A stretch of 64,000 nucleotides of DNA from Novosphingobium flavum. GTDB lineage: Bacteria; Pseudomonadota; Alphaproteobacteria; Sphingomonadales; Sphingomonadaceae. Position 1 is the stretch's first letter. Every line of letters starts with the position of its first letter. Under the pieces are notes generated by a model. The model searched no databases. It was not told the origin of the DNA and worked only from the letters and a program-made list of their open reading frames with translations. Made by a program: the position numbers and the translations under genes. The stretch is from positions 1 to 64,000 of the forward strand of contig NZ_JACLAW010000014.1 in the NCBI RefSeq assembly GCF_014230315.1, in the 5' to 3' direction. Shown here piece after piece: positions 9,729-19,283 of the stretch.

Positions 9729-10775
9729 ATGGTTTCCGCGCTCCGGCGTCGTCTACCCGGCAAAGGAGCGAAAAATGGGTCAGCACCAGCGCCGGGGGAC
9801 CGTGCGCGCCACTTGCCGACATACCCATGTCGGCGCTGCGTGAGCGCGGCGTTGGGGCTGGCACTGTTGGTGGGGGCCATCCCGGCCCTGCCGCAGTCCG
9901 AGTTTGCATCCCGGGGGGGTATGCACTCGGAAAACCCCGGGGGTGATGACGGCGCGGGGGCTTCAGCGCTTGTCGTCCCCCCGGAACCCCGCCCGGCCAC
10001 GGCCGGCGCGCCGGGGATGGAAGTCCCGCCCGCCGCCGACGATGCCGCCGCCCTCGCCCCCGAAGGCGATATCGTCATTTCCGCGCGCCGCGCCAATCCG
10101 GGCGATCCGGCCGTCAAGGTCAACGAGGCCTCGTTCCAGGCGATCGAGGCGGTGGACAAGGCTTTCGTCGGCCCGGTGGCCAAGGTCTATGAAAAGGGCG
10201 TGCCCAAACCCGTCCGCTCGGGCCTGCGCAATTTCCTGCGCAACCTCGAACAGCCGGTGATCGCGCTCAATTTCCTGCTCCAGCTCAAGCCGGTCAGCGC
10301 GGTCAAGGCCGTGGCCCGCTTCGGGATCAACTCCACCATCGGGGTCGCGGGCGTGCTCGACGTCGCCAAGCGCAAGCCGTTCAACCTGCCCTATCGGCCC
10401 AACGGCTTCGCCAATACCCTCGCCTGCTACGGGGTCGGGCCGGGGCCGTTCCTGTTCCTCCCGCTGGTCGGGCCGACCACCCTGCGCGACGTGTTCGGTC
10501 TCGTCCTCGACAAGTCGGCCTTGCCGGTCGCGGTCGGCGCGCCCTTCAACAAGAAGGAATATGCCCTGCCGTCGAACGTGATCTCCGCGCTTAACCGCCG
10601 GGTGGAGATGGACGGCCAGATCAGCAAGCTGCGCGAGGAGAGCAATCCCTACGCCGCCACGCGCGAGCTTTACCTCCAGCAGCGCAAGGCCGAGATTTCG
10701 GCGATCTGCCCGAAAAAGGGCGATCCGCCGCCCGATCCTGACCTCCCCCCGCGCCCGGGCAAGGGCGTGGACTGA
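9729..10775 (+). CDS. mlaA: MlaA/VacJ-family outer-membrane lipid-asymmetry protein
   Basis: The C-terminal two thirds is an MlaA (VacJ) domain: VKVNEASFQAIEAVDKAF, then FLRNLEQPVIALNFLLQ, then RFGINSTIGVAGVLDVA, then the conserved VGPGPFLFLPLVGPTTLRD, and a Pro/Gly-rich end. MlaA with MlaFEDBC returns mislocalised phospholipid from the outer leaflet of the outer membrane. The start is uncertain: the frame opens at 9684, ATG 9729 is used here, and TTG 9813 would give a more ordinary signal sequence (RRCVSAALGLALLVG). No lipobox cysteine follows the hydrophobic segment, unlike classical VacJ lipoproteins. A Pro/Ala-rich spacer of about 70 residues precedes the domain. The mla ABC genes are not nearby. 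Confidence 0.85.
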   Translation: MVSALRRRLPGKGAKNGSAPAPGDRARHLPTYPCRRCVSAALGLALLVGAIPALPQSEFASRGGMHSENPGGDDGAGASALVVPPEPRPATAGAPGMEVPPAADDAAALAPEGDIVISARRANPGDPAVKVNEASFQAIEAVDKAFVGPVAKVYEKGVPKPVRSGLRNFLRNLEQPVIALNFLLQLKPVSAVKAVARFGINSTIGVAGVLDVAKRKPFNLPYRPNGFANTLACYGVGPGPFLFLPLVGPTTLRDVFGLVLDKSALPVAVGAPFNKKEYALPSNVISALNRRVEMDGQISKLREESNPYAATRELYLQQRKAEISAICPKKGDPPPDPDLPPRPGKGVD

Positions 10776-10861
10776 GACGACTTGGGCCACCTGCGGCTGA
10801 ACGGAGCGCAGGTTTCAGGCCGAGGATGCGGGCCGTCAAATGGCAGGAAAGTGGGGGGGCT

Positions 10862-10880
10862 GCCCCTGCCCCGCAGGGGC
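10862..10880. terminator. Hairpin in 211-bp gap between convergent genes
   Basis: GCCCCTGC and GCAGGGGC form a perfect 8-bp stem with a 3-nt loop, between the 3' ends of the MlaA-like gene and the ABC permease gene. No T-run follows. It could be a terminator or one of the palindromic intergenic elements seen elsewhere in the window. Nothing else is recognised in 10776-10986. Confidence 0.35.
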
Positions 10881-10986
10881 GACGGCGGTTGGGTTGCGTT
10901 GCGTAATGTCCGCTTTGTCGGCGTCTCCGGACAATCCGCTTCCCGCCACCAAGGCCGTCAGCAGACCAAACCCAAGGCCCCGCCAC

Positions 10987-11748
10987 TCAGCTGCGCAGCC
11001 GCCAGCCGGTCCGGAAAATCCAAACGACAATGCCCAGACACACCGCCATGAACACCCCGATCATGCTCAGGCTGAAGCCCACGGCAATGTCCGACTGGCC
11101 GTAGAACGACCAGCGAAAGCCGTTCACCAGATAGACGATCGGGTTGAACAGGGTCACCGTGCGCCAGGCCGGCGGCAGCATAGAGACCGAATAGAACGTG
11201 CCGCCAAGGAAGGTCAGCGGGGTGATGATCATGATCGGCACCACCTGCAACTTCTCGAACCCGTCGGCCCACAGGCCGAGGATGAAGCCGAACAGGCTGA
11301 AGCTGACCGAGATCAGCACAAGGAAGGCCGCCGCCCAGACCGGGTGGACGATCTCGAACGGCACGAACAGGCGCGCCGTGCCGAGGATGATGAGGCCCAG
11401 GATCACCGACTTGGTCGCTGCCGCGCCGACATAGCCCATCAGCGCCTCGATCGCCGAGACCGGGGCCGAGAGCAGTTCGTAGATCGTCCCGGTAAAGCGC
11501 GGCAGGTAGATCCCGAAGGAAGCGTTGGAAATGCTCTCGGTCAGCAGGGCCAGCATGATCAGTCCCGGCACGATGAAGGCGCCGTAGCTCACCCCGTCGA
11601 TGGTCTGCATGCGGCTGCCGATGGCCGAGCCGAAGACGATGAAATAGAGCGAGGTCGAGATCACCGGCGAGGCGATCGACTGGAACAGGGTGCGCAGGGT
11701 CCGCCCCAGCTCGAAGGCATAGATCGCGCGGACGGCGTGCAGGTTCAT
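10987..11748 (-). CDS. ABC-2 type exporter, permease subunit
   Basis: A 253-residue integral membrane protein with about six hydrophobic helices, typical of ABC-2 permeases (NodJ/DrrB-like). It contains the family segment [20 protein letters not shown] before the last helices. The ATG at 11748 overlaps the stop of the ATPase gene (ATGA), showing translational coupling; longer upstream reading in this frame is a shadow of the ATPase gene. Together the two should form an exporter in the inner membrane. Likely cargo of the type is a lipid, polysaccharide precursor or drug, but nothing here fixes it. Confidence 0.9.
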   Translation of the reverse strand: MNLHAVRAIYAFELGRTLRTLFQSIASPVISTSLYFIVFGSAIGSRMQTIDGVSYGAFIVPGLIMLALLTESISNASFGIYLPRFTGTIYELLSAPVSAIEALMGYVGAAATKSVILGLIILGTARLFVPFEIVHPVWAAAFLVLISVSFSLFGFILGLWADGFEKLQVVPIMIITPLTFLGGTFYSVSMLPPAWRTVTLFNPIVYLVNGFRWSFYGQSDIAVGFSLSMIGVFMAVCLGIVVWIFRTGWRLRS

Positions 11749-12689
11749 GGCCGCTTCCCCACCAGGTCGACGAAAATGTCCTCGAGCGACGATTTCACCG
11801 TGTCGATCGTGGTGAAGTCGATGCCCTCGGCGCCCAGCCGCTTGATCAGGTCGGCGGCGCCCTGCGCGCCTTCGCCCTCGCCCATCAGGGTCAGCACCAG
11901 CGTTCGTCCGTCGCCCGCCAGAGCCAGTCGTTCGTCGGCCAGCATGGGCGGGATCGCCGCGAGCGGCTCCTTCAGCCCGATCGTGATCCGCGTGCGCCCC
12001 AGCTTTTCCATCAGCGCGTGCTTTTCCTCGATCAGGATGATCTCGCCCTGATCGATCACCCCGATCCGGTCGGCCATTTCCTCGGCCTCCTCGATGTAAT
12101 GGGTGGTGAGGATGATGGTCACGCCCTGCTCGCGCAGGCGCCGCACCATGTCCCACATGTCACGCCTGAGCTCGACGTCGACCCCGGCCGTGGGCTCGTC
12201 GAGAAACAGGATCGAGGGCTCGTGCGAGAGGGCCTTGGCGATCAGGACCCGCCGCTTCATCCCGCCCGAAAGCGCGCCGATCTTGGCATTGCGCTTGTCC
12301 CACAGCGAGAGCGCGCGCAGCACTTCTTCCACCTTGGCATGGTCGCGCGGCTTGCCGAACAGGCCCCTGCTGAAATTGACCGCGTGCCACACCGTCTCGA
12401 ACATGTCGGTCGCCAGTTCCTGCGGGACCAGTCCGATCTTGGCGCGGGCGGCGCGGTAGTCCTGCGCGATGTCGTGGCCATCGGCGATCACCGTCCCGGC
12501 GGTGGCGCGGACCAGCCCGCAGACGATCCCGATCAGGGTGGTCTTGCCCGCCCCGTTGGGGCCGAGCAGGGCAAAGATCTCGCCGGCATGGACCTCGAGG
12601 TCCACCCCCTTGAGCGCGCGGTGACCGCTCGCATAGGTCTTTTCGAGGCCCTTGATGGAGACGATCGGGCGGGGCGGGGATGAAGCCAT
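11745..12689 (-). CDS. ABC exporter ATP-binding subunit (CcmA/NodI type)
   Basis: A 314-residue ATPase with Walker [11 protein letters not shown]-loop region VPQEL, signature LSGGMKRR, Walker B ILFLDEP and switch histidine TTHY, in the correct order. The C-terminal extension (about 80 residues, ending [17 protein letters not shown]) is the usual drug-exporter tail. ATG 12689 was selected since the domain begins soon after ([11 protein letters not shown]); the frame stays open far upstream but that region is poor coding. First gene of a two-gene operon with the permease. It lies divergently, 136 bp from the GGDEF-EAL gene, and that gap holds the TTAACCTTTG-type motif. Confidence 0.93.
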   Translation of the reverse strand: MASSPPRPIVSIKGLEKTYASGHRALKGVDLEVHAGEIFALLGPNGAGKTTLIGIVCGLVRATAGTVIADGHDIAQDYRAARAKIGLVPQELATDMFETVWHAVNFSRGLFGKPRDHAKVEEVLRALSLWDKRNAKIGALSGGMKRRVLIAKALSHEPSILFLDEPTAGVDVELRRDMWDMVRRLREQGVTIILTTHYIEEAEEMADRIGVIDQGEIILIEEKHALMEKLGRTRITIGLKEPLAAIPPMLADERLALAGDGRTLVLTLMGEGEGAQGAADLIKRLGAEGIDFTTIDTVKSSLEDIFVDLVGKRP

Positions 12690-12771
12690 GGCGCACCATG
12701 GCGCAGGAACGGCCCCCGTTCCAGCCCCTTCGCGCCGCTTCGCGCGGGCCCATGCTGCGCTGCAGCGATGA

Positions 12772-12787
12772 TTTAACCTTTGGCGGC
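12772..12787 (+). promoter_or_regulatory. TTAACCTTTG motif upstream of GGDEF-EAL gene
   Basis: TTTAACCTTTGGCGGC lies 38 bp before the ATG at 12826. It matches the motif at 9653-9668 at 14 of 16 positions. Being so close to the start it is likely near the promoter. A CtrA half-site role is a guess. Confidence 0.3.
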
Positions 12788-12825
12788 TAGCCCTTGTGCC
12801 GGTCATTCCCGGAGAAAGCAGCCTC

Positions 12826-14919
12826 ATGAGCGCCAGCGCCAGCGAATCCCAAGTCCAGCCCGGCGCCTGCGCGGCGGAGAGCGCCGCCGCCGCGGTGCGC
12901 AAGGCGGAAGAGCGGCTGCACGAAGCGATCGAGGCCATGCCGCACGGGGTCGTCCTGCTCGACCCCGAGGGGCGCTACATCCTCTGGAACAGCAAATATG
13001 CCGAGATCTACCGCAAGTCGTCGGACCTTTTCGCTCCGGGCGTGAAACTGGTCGACACCCTGCGCAGCGGGGTCGAGCGGGGCGACTATCCGGAGGCGGT
13101 CGGGCGCGAGGAAGAATGGCTCGCCGAGCGCGCGGCCAAGCTGCAGGGCGCCGATTCCCGCCACGAACAGTGGCTGTCGGACGGGCGCTGCATCATGATC
13201 GAGGAGCGCCGCACCGGCGATGGCGGCACGATCGGTCTGCGCGTCGACATCACCGAGATGAAGCGGCGCGAGGACAGTTTCCGCCTGCTGTTCGAGGACA
13301 ACCCGGTGCCGCTCCTGGTCTATGACCCGGTCGGGGGGCTGGTGGTCGGGGCCAATGCCGCCGCCGCCGAGCATTTCGACTATCCCGTGGCCGAACTGAC
13401 CGGCATGCCCGCGATCCGTCTTTTCGCGGCCGAGGAATGGAAGGCCGTGCGCCGCCTCCTCGCCACGTCCAGCTCGGAAAAGGACCGCTTCTGGAAGCAG
13501 TACACCCGCAGCGGCGACGAGCTCGAGGCCGTGCTGTTCACTCGCCAATCAGTGGTCGACGGCCGCCTCGCCACGATCGTCTCGATCTTCGACGTGACCG
13601 AGCGCCGCAAGACCGAGGCCCGCATCGCGCACATGGCCCGCCACGATGAACTGACCGGCCTCGCCAACCGCGCCCATTGCCGCGAGCGGCTGCGCGAGAT
13701 GCTGGCCGAACCGGGCGAGGACAAGGTCTGCCTCGCCCTGATCGACCTCGACAATTTCAAGCCGATCAACGATTCCTACGGCCACCACATCGGCGATCTC
13801 GTCCTGGCCGAGGCCGCCCGCCGGATGCGCGCCCTCGTGCCCCGCAAGAACTCGCTGCTCTGCCGCCTCGGGGGCGACGAATTCGCCGTCCTCGTCCGCG
13901 CGCCGACCACAGAGAAGATCCACAACATCGCCCGCTCGTTGGTCCAGGTCATTGCCGAGCCGTTCCTCGTTTCCGACTACACCCTCCACATCGGCGCCAC
14001 GATCGGCGTCGCCGTCGCCCCGGACGACTGCACAGACGGCCCGACCCTGCTGCGCTATGCCGATCTCGCGCTCTATGCCGCCAAGGCCGAGCGCAAGGGC
14101 ACGATCCAGCGCTTCCGCCCCGATCTCGACGAAGCCGCGCGGGAAAAGGCCAAGCTCGAAAACGACCTGCGCGAAGGGCTGCGCCGGGGCGAGCTGGCGG
14201 TGCATTACCAGCCGCTGATCGATCTCGGCACCGGCGAGATCACCGCTTACGAGGCCCTGCTGCGCTGGCATCACCCCGAACGCGGGCTGATGTACCCCGA
14301 CAGCTTCATCCCCCTGGCCGAGGAAGTCGGCCTGATCGACGTGCTCGGCCAGTTCGTGCTCCAGCAGGCCTGCCGAGAGGCGGCCCACTGGCCCGATCCG
14401 GTACGCGTGGCGATCAATGTCTCGCCGCTCCAGTTCCGCAACGCCAACCTGATCAACATCGTGGTCCAGGCCCTCGCCGCCGCCGGCCTGCCGCCCGACC
14501 GGCTCGAGCTGGAGATCACCGAGGCCGTGCTGATGGAGAAGAATGCCGAGGTGGCGACCCAGATCCGCCGGATCCGCGCGCTCGGCGTCGGCATTTCGAT
14601 GGACGATTTCGGGACCGGCTATTCCTCGCTGTCCTACCTGCTCTCCTACCCCTTCACCAAGATCAAGATCGACCGCTCCTTCGTCATGGGCCTCAAGGAC
14701 GCGCCCAATTCGCGGGTCGTGGTCGGCGCGATCGTCAATCTCGGCCGCTCGCTCGGCCTCACGGTCACGGCCGAGGGGATCGAGGAGGCCGAGGACCTCG
14801 ATTTCCTGCGCCAGCTCGGCTGCGAGCAGGGGCAGGGCTACCTGATCGGCCGCGCCGTTCCCGGCGAGACCCTGTTCTCGCAGGACCGCGCCTGGCTCCC
14901 GCGCCTCGGCTACGGCTGA
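12826..14919 (+). CDS. PAS-PAS-GGDEF-EAL cyclic-di-GMP signalling protein
   Basis: A 697-residue cytoplasmic protein. Two PAS sensor domains (about 25-145 and 150-258) precede a GGDEF domain (about 262-420, intact GGDEF at 349-353) and an EAL domain (about 437-685). The EAL part keeps [43 protein letters not shown] and TAEGIE, so phosphodiesterase activity is likely. The inhibitory I-site position upstream of GGDEF reads RKNS instead of RxxD, so product feedback on any cyclase activity is probably lost. Start ATG 12826 follows GGAGAAAG; a GTG at 12796 is less likely. Probably controls motility or adhesion, perhaps including the adhesin upstream, but that link is inference. Confidence 0.93.
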   Translation: MSASASESQVQPGACAAESAAAAVRKAEERLHEAIEAMPHGVVLLDPEGRYILWNSKYAEIYRKSSDLFAPGVKLVDTLRSGVERGDYPEAVGREEEWLAERAAKLQGADSRHEQWLSDGRCIMIEERRTGDGGTIGLRVDITEMKRREDSFRLLFEDNPVPLLVYDPVGGLVVGANAAAAEHFDYPVAELTGMPAIRLFAAEEWKAVRRLLATSSSEKDRFWKQYTRSGDELEAVLFTRQSVVDGRLATIVSIFDVTERRKTEARIAHMARHDELTGLANRAHCRERLREMLAEPGEDKVCLALIDLDNFKPINDSYGHHIGDLVLAEAARRMRALVPRKNSLLCRLGGDEFAVLVRAPTTEKIHNIARSLVQVIAEPFLVSDYTLHIGATIGVAVAPDDCTDGPTLLRYADLALYAAKAERKGTIQRFRPDLDEAAREKAKLENDLREGLRRGELAVHYQPLIDLGTGEITAYEALLRWHHPERGLMYPDSFIPLAEEVGLIDVLGQFVLQQACREAAHWPDPVRVAINVSPLQFRNANLINIVVQALAAAGLPPDRLELEITEAVLMEKNAEVATQIRRIRALGVGISMDDFGTGYSSLSYLLSYPFTKIKIDRSFVMGLKDAPNSRVVVGAIVNLGRSLGLTVTAEGIEEAEDLDFLRQLGCEQGQGYLIGRAVPGETLFSQDRAWLPRLGYG

Positions 14920-14934
14920 GCCGGCACGGCCGTC

Positions 14935-14974
14935 GTATAAGTTTTCGTGCCGGCGCGCGGCGCTGTATAAGTTT
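14935..14974 (+). repeat. Two direct GTATAAGTTT repeats, 30 bp apart
   Basis: GTATAAGTTT occurs at 14935-14944 and 14965-14974, each followed by a C/G-rich stretch. They lie in the 252-bp gap between the GGDEF-EAL stop and the TonB receptor ATG. Spacing of about three helical turns would suit a dimeric regulator or tandem promoter elements. No known operator was recognised. Confidence 0.35.
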
Positions 14975-15171
14975 GCGCGCCGCCGGTTTCGCAAAGTCAA
15001 TCACCAAAAGCCTGCTTTCAATTCGACTGCGCGGCCGTCTGGCCTCATCCATCATGCATCTGCTTATAGGGTGATCGCCAAAGGTAATCGCCGCCGCGGG
15101 CAGGGCTGAATTTCACAAAATGACCGGCACGCATCGTGACGATGGCCGGCGCATACATTGGGAGGGTTGAA

Positions 15172-18000
15172 ATGGCTTCGAGCAAGCATCGCTTTGCTTA
15201 TCTTATCGGCGCGTCGGCGCTTTGCCTGTCCGGCACCGCATTCGCACAACAGGCACCCGCTGCAGAAACCACGGCAGAGGACATCGTCGTCACCGGATCG
15301 CGCGTGATCAAGAACGGCGATTCCAGTCCGTCGCCGGTCACGGTCGTCCAGACCCAGGATCTCTACAAGGCCAACCCGGGCGCCAGCCTGGCCGAAGCGC
15401 TGAACTCGCTGCCGACCTTCGCCGGTTCGCGCGGCGCCACCTCGAACCCCACCACCGCGGGCAGCGCGGCGGGCGGCAACGGCGGGGCCAACCAGCTCAA
15501 CCTGCGCAACCTCGATCCCACCCGCACCCTCGTGCTGATGGACTCCAAGCGCGTTCCCCCCACGCTCTACAACGGCGTGGTCGACGTTGACATCATTCCC
15601 CAGATGCTGGTCCAGCGGGTCGACGTGGTCACCGGCGGCGTCTCGGCGGTCTATGGCTCCGATGCCGTCTCGGGCGTGGTCAACTACATCATCGACAAGA
15701 AGTTCACCGGCCTCAAGGTCGATGCCTCCTATGGCCTGACCCAGTACGGCGACGGCACCAAGGCCGACATCGGCGCGGCCTGGGGCGCGAAGCTGGGCGA
15801 TCGCGGCCATGTCGAGCTGAGCTACGAATTCCGCAAGGAAGGCGGGATCGAACGCCGCACCGATCGTGACTGGCTCAATCAGGTCGGCGTCACCGGCACC
15901 GGCACTTCCACCAATCCCTATGTCCTGCAGACCAATCTGCGCCAGTCGAGCTTCCCCTTCGGCGGTCTCGTCACCGGCACGGCCGGCACGCTCAACAACA
16001 TGGTGTTCAAGAGCGACGGAACGCTCAGCGCCTTCGTCCCCGGCGCCACCACCGGCACCACCGGCGTCCAGGTCGGCGGCGATGGCGGCTACTGGGATTC
16101 GGGCCTCGTCGCCAAGCTCAAGGGCCACCAGATCTTCGGCCGGTTCGACTATGAGCTGGCCGACACGGTCCGCTTCTACGCGCAGGTCTCGGGCAACCTG
16201 AAGACCAACTCCAACGTCGCCGAGACCAACCAGCTCAACGGCGTCAACATCTCGAAGACCAACGCCTTCCTCTCGCCCACCTATCAGGCGCTGATCCCCG
16301 AGAGCCAGTTCAAGATCAGCAAGTTCCTCGGCAATGCGCCGCGCGTCGGCGCCGATGCCGAATCCACCCAGTGGATCTACAACGCCGGCCTCGAAGGCGA
16401 TGTCGGCCAGTTCAGCTGGGGGCTCGACTACGTCCACGGCATTTCCAAGCTGAAAACGGAAATGCACAACGTGATCAACCGCCAGAAGCTGGGCTACGCG
16501 CTTGACGCCGTGTTCCAGAACGGCACCAGCGGGCCGGTCGTCTGCAACGTCACGCTGAGCAATCCGGGCCTCGCCAATGACTGCGTTCCGCTCAACGTCT
16601 TCGGCCCCACTGCCGGCTCCGCCGCCGCGATCGACTACGTGACCGACGACGTCCACTTCAATTCCAGCACGGTGATGGACGACATCTCGGGCTCGGTCTC
16701 CGGCTCGCTGTTCGATCTCGGCGCCGGGCCGGTCGGTGCCGCGCTCTCGGGCGAATGGCGCAAGGTCTCGTTCTCGTCGAACAGCGATTCGCTGCCCGAC
16801 CAGTACATGACCTGCGGCGTGATCCGCTTCAGCAACTGCACCGCCACCAACACCCTGCGCGAAACCGTGTTCGGCCAGCAGCCGAGCGGGGTCAGCCAGA
16901 CCGTGTGGGAAGTGGCGGGCGAAGTCGACGTTCCGCTGATCAAGGACAAGGCCTTCTTCCAGTCGCTCAGCGTCAACGGCGCCGCGCGCTACACCTCGTA
17001 TAACACCAGCGGCAACTACTGGACGTGGAAGGCGGGCCTCGCCTGGGAAATCTCCGACCAGCTGCGCGTTCGCGTCACCCGCTCGCGCGATATCCGCGCG
17101 CCCAGCCTCTATGAGCTGTTCGCGCCGACCTCGCAGGTGATCGTCCGCCCGTCCGACCTGCTGGTCACCGGCAACCCGACCCCGTCGGTGCCCTCGATCG
17201 ACTTGTCGAACCCCAACCTGAAGGCCGAAATCGCCAATACGCTGACCGCCGGCGTGGTGTTCAAGCCGACCAGCAGGCTCTCGTTTGCGGTCGATTACTA
17301 CAAGATCGACATCAAGGACGCGATCACCCAGATCCAGGGCCAGGACCCGACGATCCAGAAGATCTGCTACGACAGCAAGGGCACCTCGCCCTACTGCGCG
17401 CTGCAGGTCCGCCCGGTCGACTACGTGACGACCTCGACCAACAACACCGTCACCGCGTGGAAGACCTTCCGCTACAACCTCAACCAGGTGAAGACCTGGG
17501 GCATCGACTTCGAGGCCAATTACCAGGGCGAACTGTTCGGCCGGCCGATGCTGCTGCGCGTCCTTGCCGCATGGCAGCCCGACCTGAAGATCGGCACGCT
17601 CGACTATTCAGGCTCCGCTTTCGGTCCCAACGGCTTCGGCGCCACCCCGGCCTGGCGCGTGAACGGCATGTTCCGCTTCAAGCCGTCCGACAGCCTGACC
17701 GTGGACATCACCGAGCGCTGGCGCAGCGCGATGCAGCTGAGCACCGATCCGTCGCAGTTCTGGGTGAACAACCACATGTCGCCCTTCGCGACCACGGCGG
17801 TCAACCTCGCCTGGGATGTCGAGGACAACCGCCTCGGCCAGTTCCAGTTCTTCGCCAACGTCCAGAACCTGTTCAACGCTCACCCGCCGATCGGTGCCTT
17901 CTCGGGCAACGGCACCCGCGCGGGCCTGCGCGATGGCTTCGCCATCGGCGACGATCCGCGCGGCCGGACCTACAGCGCGGGCGTCCGGATGAAGTTCTGA
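15172..18000 (+). CDS. TonB-dependent outer-membrane receptor
   Basis: A 942-residue receptor. Signal peptide MASSKHRFAYLIGASALCLSGTAFA is cleaved after AFA; the TonB box region is EDIVVTGSRV; a plug domain follows (SLAEALNSLPTF ... NQLNLRNLDPTRTLVLMD, then VDVVTGGVSAVYGSDAVSGVVNYI); a long beta barrel ends in YSAGVRMKF with terminal Phe, as outer-membrane barrels do. ATG 15172 follows GGGAGGG and was preferred to the upstream ATG at 15136. This Oar-like/large sphingomonad class is usually linked to import of complex organics, peptides or siderophores; no substrate gene is adjacent. A strong terminator follows, so the gene is probably monocistronic. Confidence 0.93.
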   Translation: MASSKHRFAYLIGASALCLSGTAFAQQAPAAETTAEDIVVTGSRVIKNGDSSPSPVTVVQTQDLYKANPGASLAEALNSLPTFAGSRGATSNPTTAGSAAGGNGGANQLNLRNLDPTRTLVLMDSKRVPPTLYNGVVDVDIIPQMLVQRVDVVTGGVSAVYGSDAVSGVVNYIIDKKFTGLKVDASYGLTQYGDGTKADIGAAWGAKLGDRGHVELSYEFRKEGGIERRTDRDWLNQVGVTGTGTSTNPYVLQTNLRQSSFPFGGLVTGTAGTLNNMVFKSDGTLSAFVPGATTGTTGVQVGGDGGYWDSGLVAKLKGHQIFGRFDYELADTVRFYAQVSGNLKTNSNVAETNQLNGVNISKTNAFLSPTYQALIPESQFKISKFLGNAPRVGADAESTQWIYNAGLEGDVGQFSWGLDYVHGISKLKTEMHNVINRQKLGYALDAVFQNGTSGPVVCNVTLSNPGLANDCVPLNVFGPTAGSAAAIDYVTDDVHFNSSTVMDDISGSVSGSLFDLGAGPVGAALSGEWRKVSFSSNSDSLPDQYMTCGVIRFSNCTATNTLRETVFGQQPSGVSQTVWEVAGEVDVPLIKDKAFFQSLSVNGAARYTSYNTSGNYWTWKAGLAWEISDQLRVRVTRSRDIRAPSLYELFAPTSQVIVRPSDLLVTGNPTPSVPSIDLSNPNLKAEIANTLTAGVVFKPTSRLSFAVDYYKIDIKDAITQIQGQDPTIQKICYDSKGTSPYCALQVRPVDYVTTSTNNTVTAWKTFRYNLNQVKTWGIDFEANYQGELFGRPMLLRVLAAWQPDLKIGTLDYSGSAFGPNGFGATPAWRVNGMFRFKPSDSLTVDITERWRSAMQLSTDPSQFWVNNHMSPFATTAVNLAWDVEDNRLGQFQFFANVQNLFNAHPPIGAFSGNGTRAGLRDGFAIGDDPRGRTYSAGVRMKF

Positions 18001-18013
18001 TCACGAATGGGGG

Positions 18014-18105
18014 CGGGAGGCGTTTCGGCGCCTCCCGAACCGGACCGCCGTTTCAGCGGCGGCCGGAAGACCGGAAGCGTCTGGGCGGCGCTTCCGGTCT
18101 TTTTC
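18014..18105 (+). terminator. Triple hairpin terminator of the TonB receptor gene
   Basis: Three consecutive hairpins follow the stop: a 9-bp stem at 18014-18037 (CGGGAGGCG/CGCCTCCCG), a 6-bp stem at 18045-18062, and an 11-bp stem at 18069-18099 (GACCGGAAGCG/CGCTTCCGGTC) followed by TTTTTC. The last is a textbook intrinsic terminator. Confidence 0.85.
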
Positions 18106-18119
18106 GTGGAAGGCCATTG

Positions 18120-18540
18120 AGGGTCATTCCCCAGTCGTCATGCCAGCGAAGGCTGGCATCGCCGTGATCCTGGTCCAGCGATCGCGCTACGCACAAGGTT
18201 GGGGGGAGCTGACCTTCTTGCCCCCACCACCCAACCCCGCTCAGCCTGAGCCTGTCGAAGGCCGCGCGCTGCCCCCGGATCCGGACGGACGGTCTTCGGA
18301 CTGGCCGCAGGTCTCGGGTTTGGCGCGCAAGGTCGCTTGAGTGGGGCAAGCCTTGGCGCGCAGCCTTCAGCACGCTCAGGCCGAGCAGGATTGCAGGATC
18401 GGGTGCCTGGCGGGCAAAAATGCTCCACCACATCCCGTCGCCCCTGCGGAGGCAGGGGCCCATCCCGACTGGCCTGCGGACACGCCGATCATGGGACGCG
18501 CTTAAGGCCCGGTCCGTTGGGGGAAGTGGACGTTAGCAGG
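18120..18540. repeat. Intergenic mosaic of palindromic repeat elements
   Basis: No gene is supported here. The stretch holds a 7-bp-stem hairpin TGCCAGC-GAAG-GCTGGCA (18141-18158), a second of identical design CCCCTGC-GGAG-GCAGGGG (18441-18458), and an imperfect copy of a CTCAG...CTGTCGAAGGCC element (18239-18263) that recurs inverted at 60905-60928. Such GNAG-loop palindromes are familiar as dispersed REP-like elements in sphingomonad genomes. Their effect on the neighbouring genes is unknown. Confidence 0.6.
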
Positions 18541-18550
18541 CGCACCGATC

Positions 18551-19165
18551 TCAAATCCGGAGGCGCTCACTGTTGGGGTACGTCAAGACCGTTCTTAGGA
18601 ATGAAGGGGTCAGGGCAAGCATCTTGGCCAAGCTGAGAAACCGCGCGCACAGCCCCATTTCACCTCGGATCTGAAGGCGACAAGCCCACTTGGCCGCGAA
18701 AAAATGACCCTTGGCCTCACCTCGTAAAAAGTATTGCAGTGCTTTGGAGAGGTTACGCTCGACAATCTCTCCATTATAGAAATGTACTCCGAGGATGTAC
18801 AAAGCCGGCGGGTATCCGAGATCACTTAGGCGGTCATATTCAGCAAGCGCAGCATCCGTTTGCCCGATGTTGAGCAAATGCCAGGCCAAGCCATATGCGC
18901 CTTCGATAGACCCTTCCTCAGCTGAACGTCTGAGCCAATACTCTCCAACATCGAGGTTCTGGCGGACACCATGCTTTCCACTGAGATACATATTTCCAAG
19001 GTACATTTTTGCCAGGCACGAGCCATCGCTGGCGAGCAGCTCGAGCGCTTCGATGCCAGTATGGGGGTCGCACTTGACGAGTTGCAAAGCTTTCCAAAGC
19101 GCGGGCGCTTGAGGTTCTTCGCTCCATTCTCGCGCGATGTTCTCTCCGAGCTTGGCCCCGTCCAT
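18551..19165 (-). CDS. Sel1-like (TPR-related) repeat protein
   Basis: A 204-residue soluble protein made of Sel1-like helical repeats: units such as AKMYLGNMYLSGKHGVRQNLDVGEYWLRRSAEEG and ALYILGVHFYNGEIVERNLSKALQYFLRGEAKG show the A-x4-LG-xx-Y ... A-x2-Y/W pattern. These usually mediate protein-protein contacts. No signal peptide is evident. Base composition is clearly less GC-rich than flanking genes and it sits beside the palindrome mosaic, which suggests acquisition or relaxed selection. Partner unknown. Confidence 0.8.
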   Translation of the reverse strand: MDGAKLGENIAREWSEEPQAPALWKALQLVKCDPHTGIEALELLASDGSCLAKMYLGNMYLSGKHGVRQNLDVGEYWLRRSAEEGSIEGAYGLAWHLLNIGQTDAALAEYDRLSDLGYPPALYILGVHFYNGEIVERNLSKALQYFLRGEAKGHFFAAKWACRLQIRGEMGLCARFLSLAKMLALTPSFLRTVLTYPNSERLRI

Positions 19166-19283
19166 AGCGCGTTAGACTAATCGAATTCCAAACGTCCGCA
19201 ATGTCGGCGCGCCCGCACAGTCTGCGCTCTGCCGAAAACGTCGAAAGGCCGACGCCTCACGGCCGCTCCCCCTCCCAACAGCC

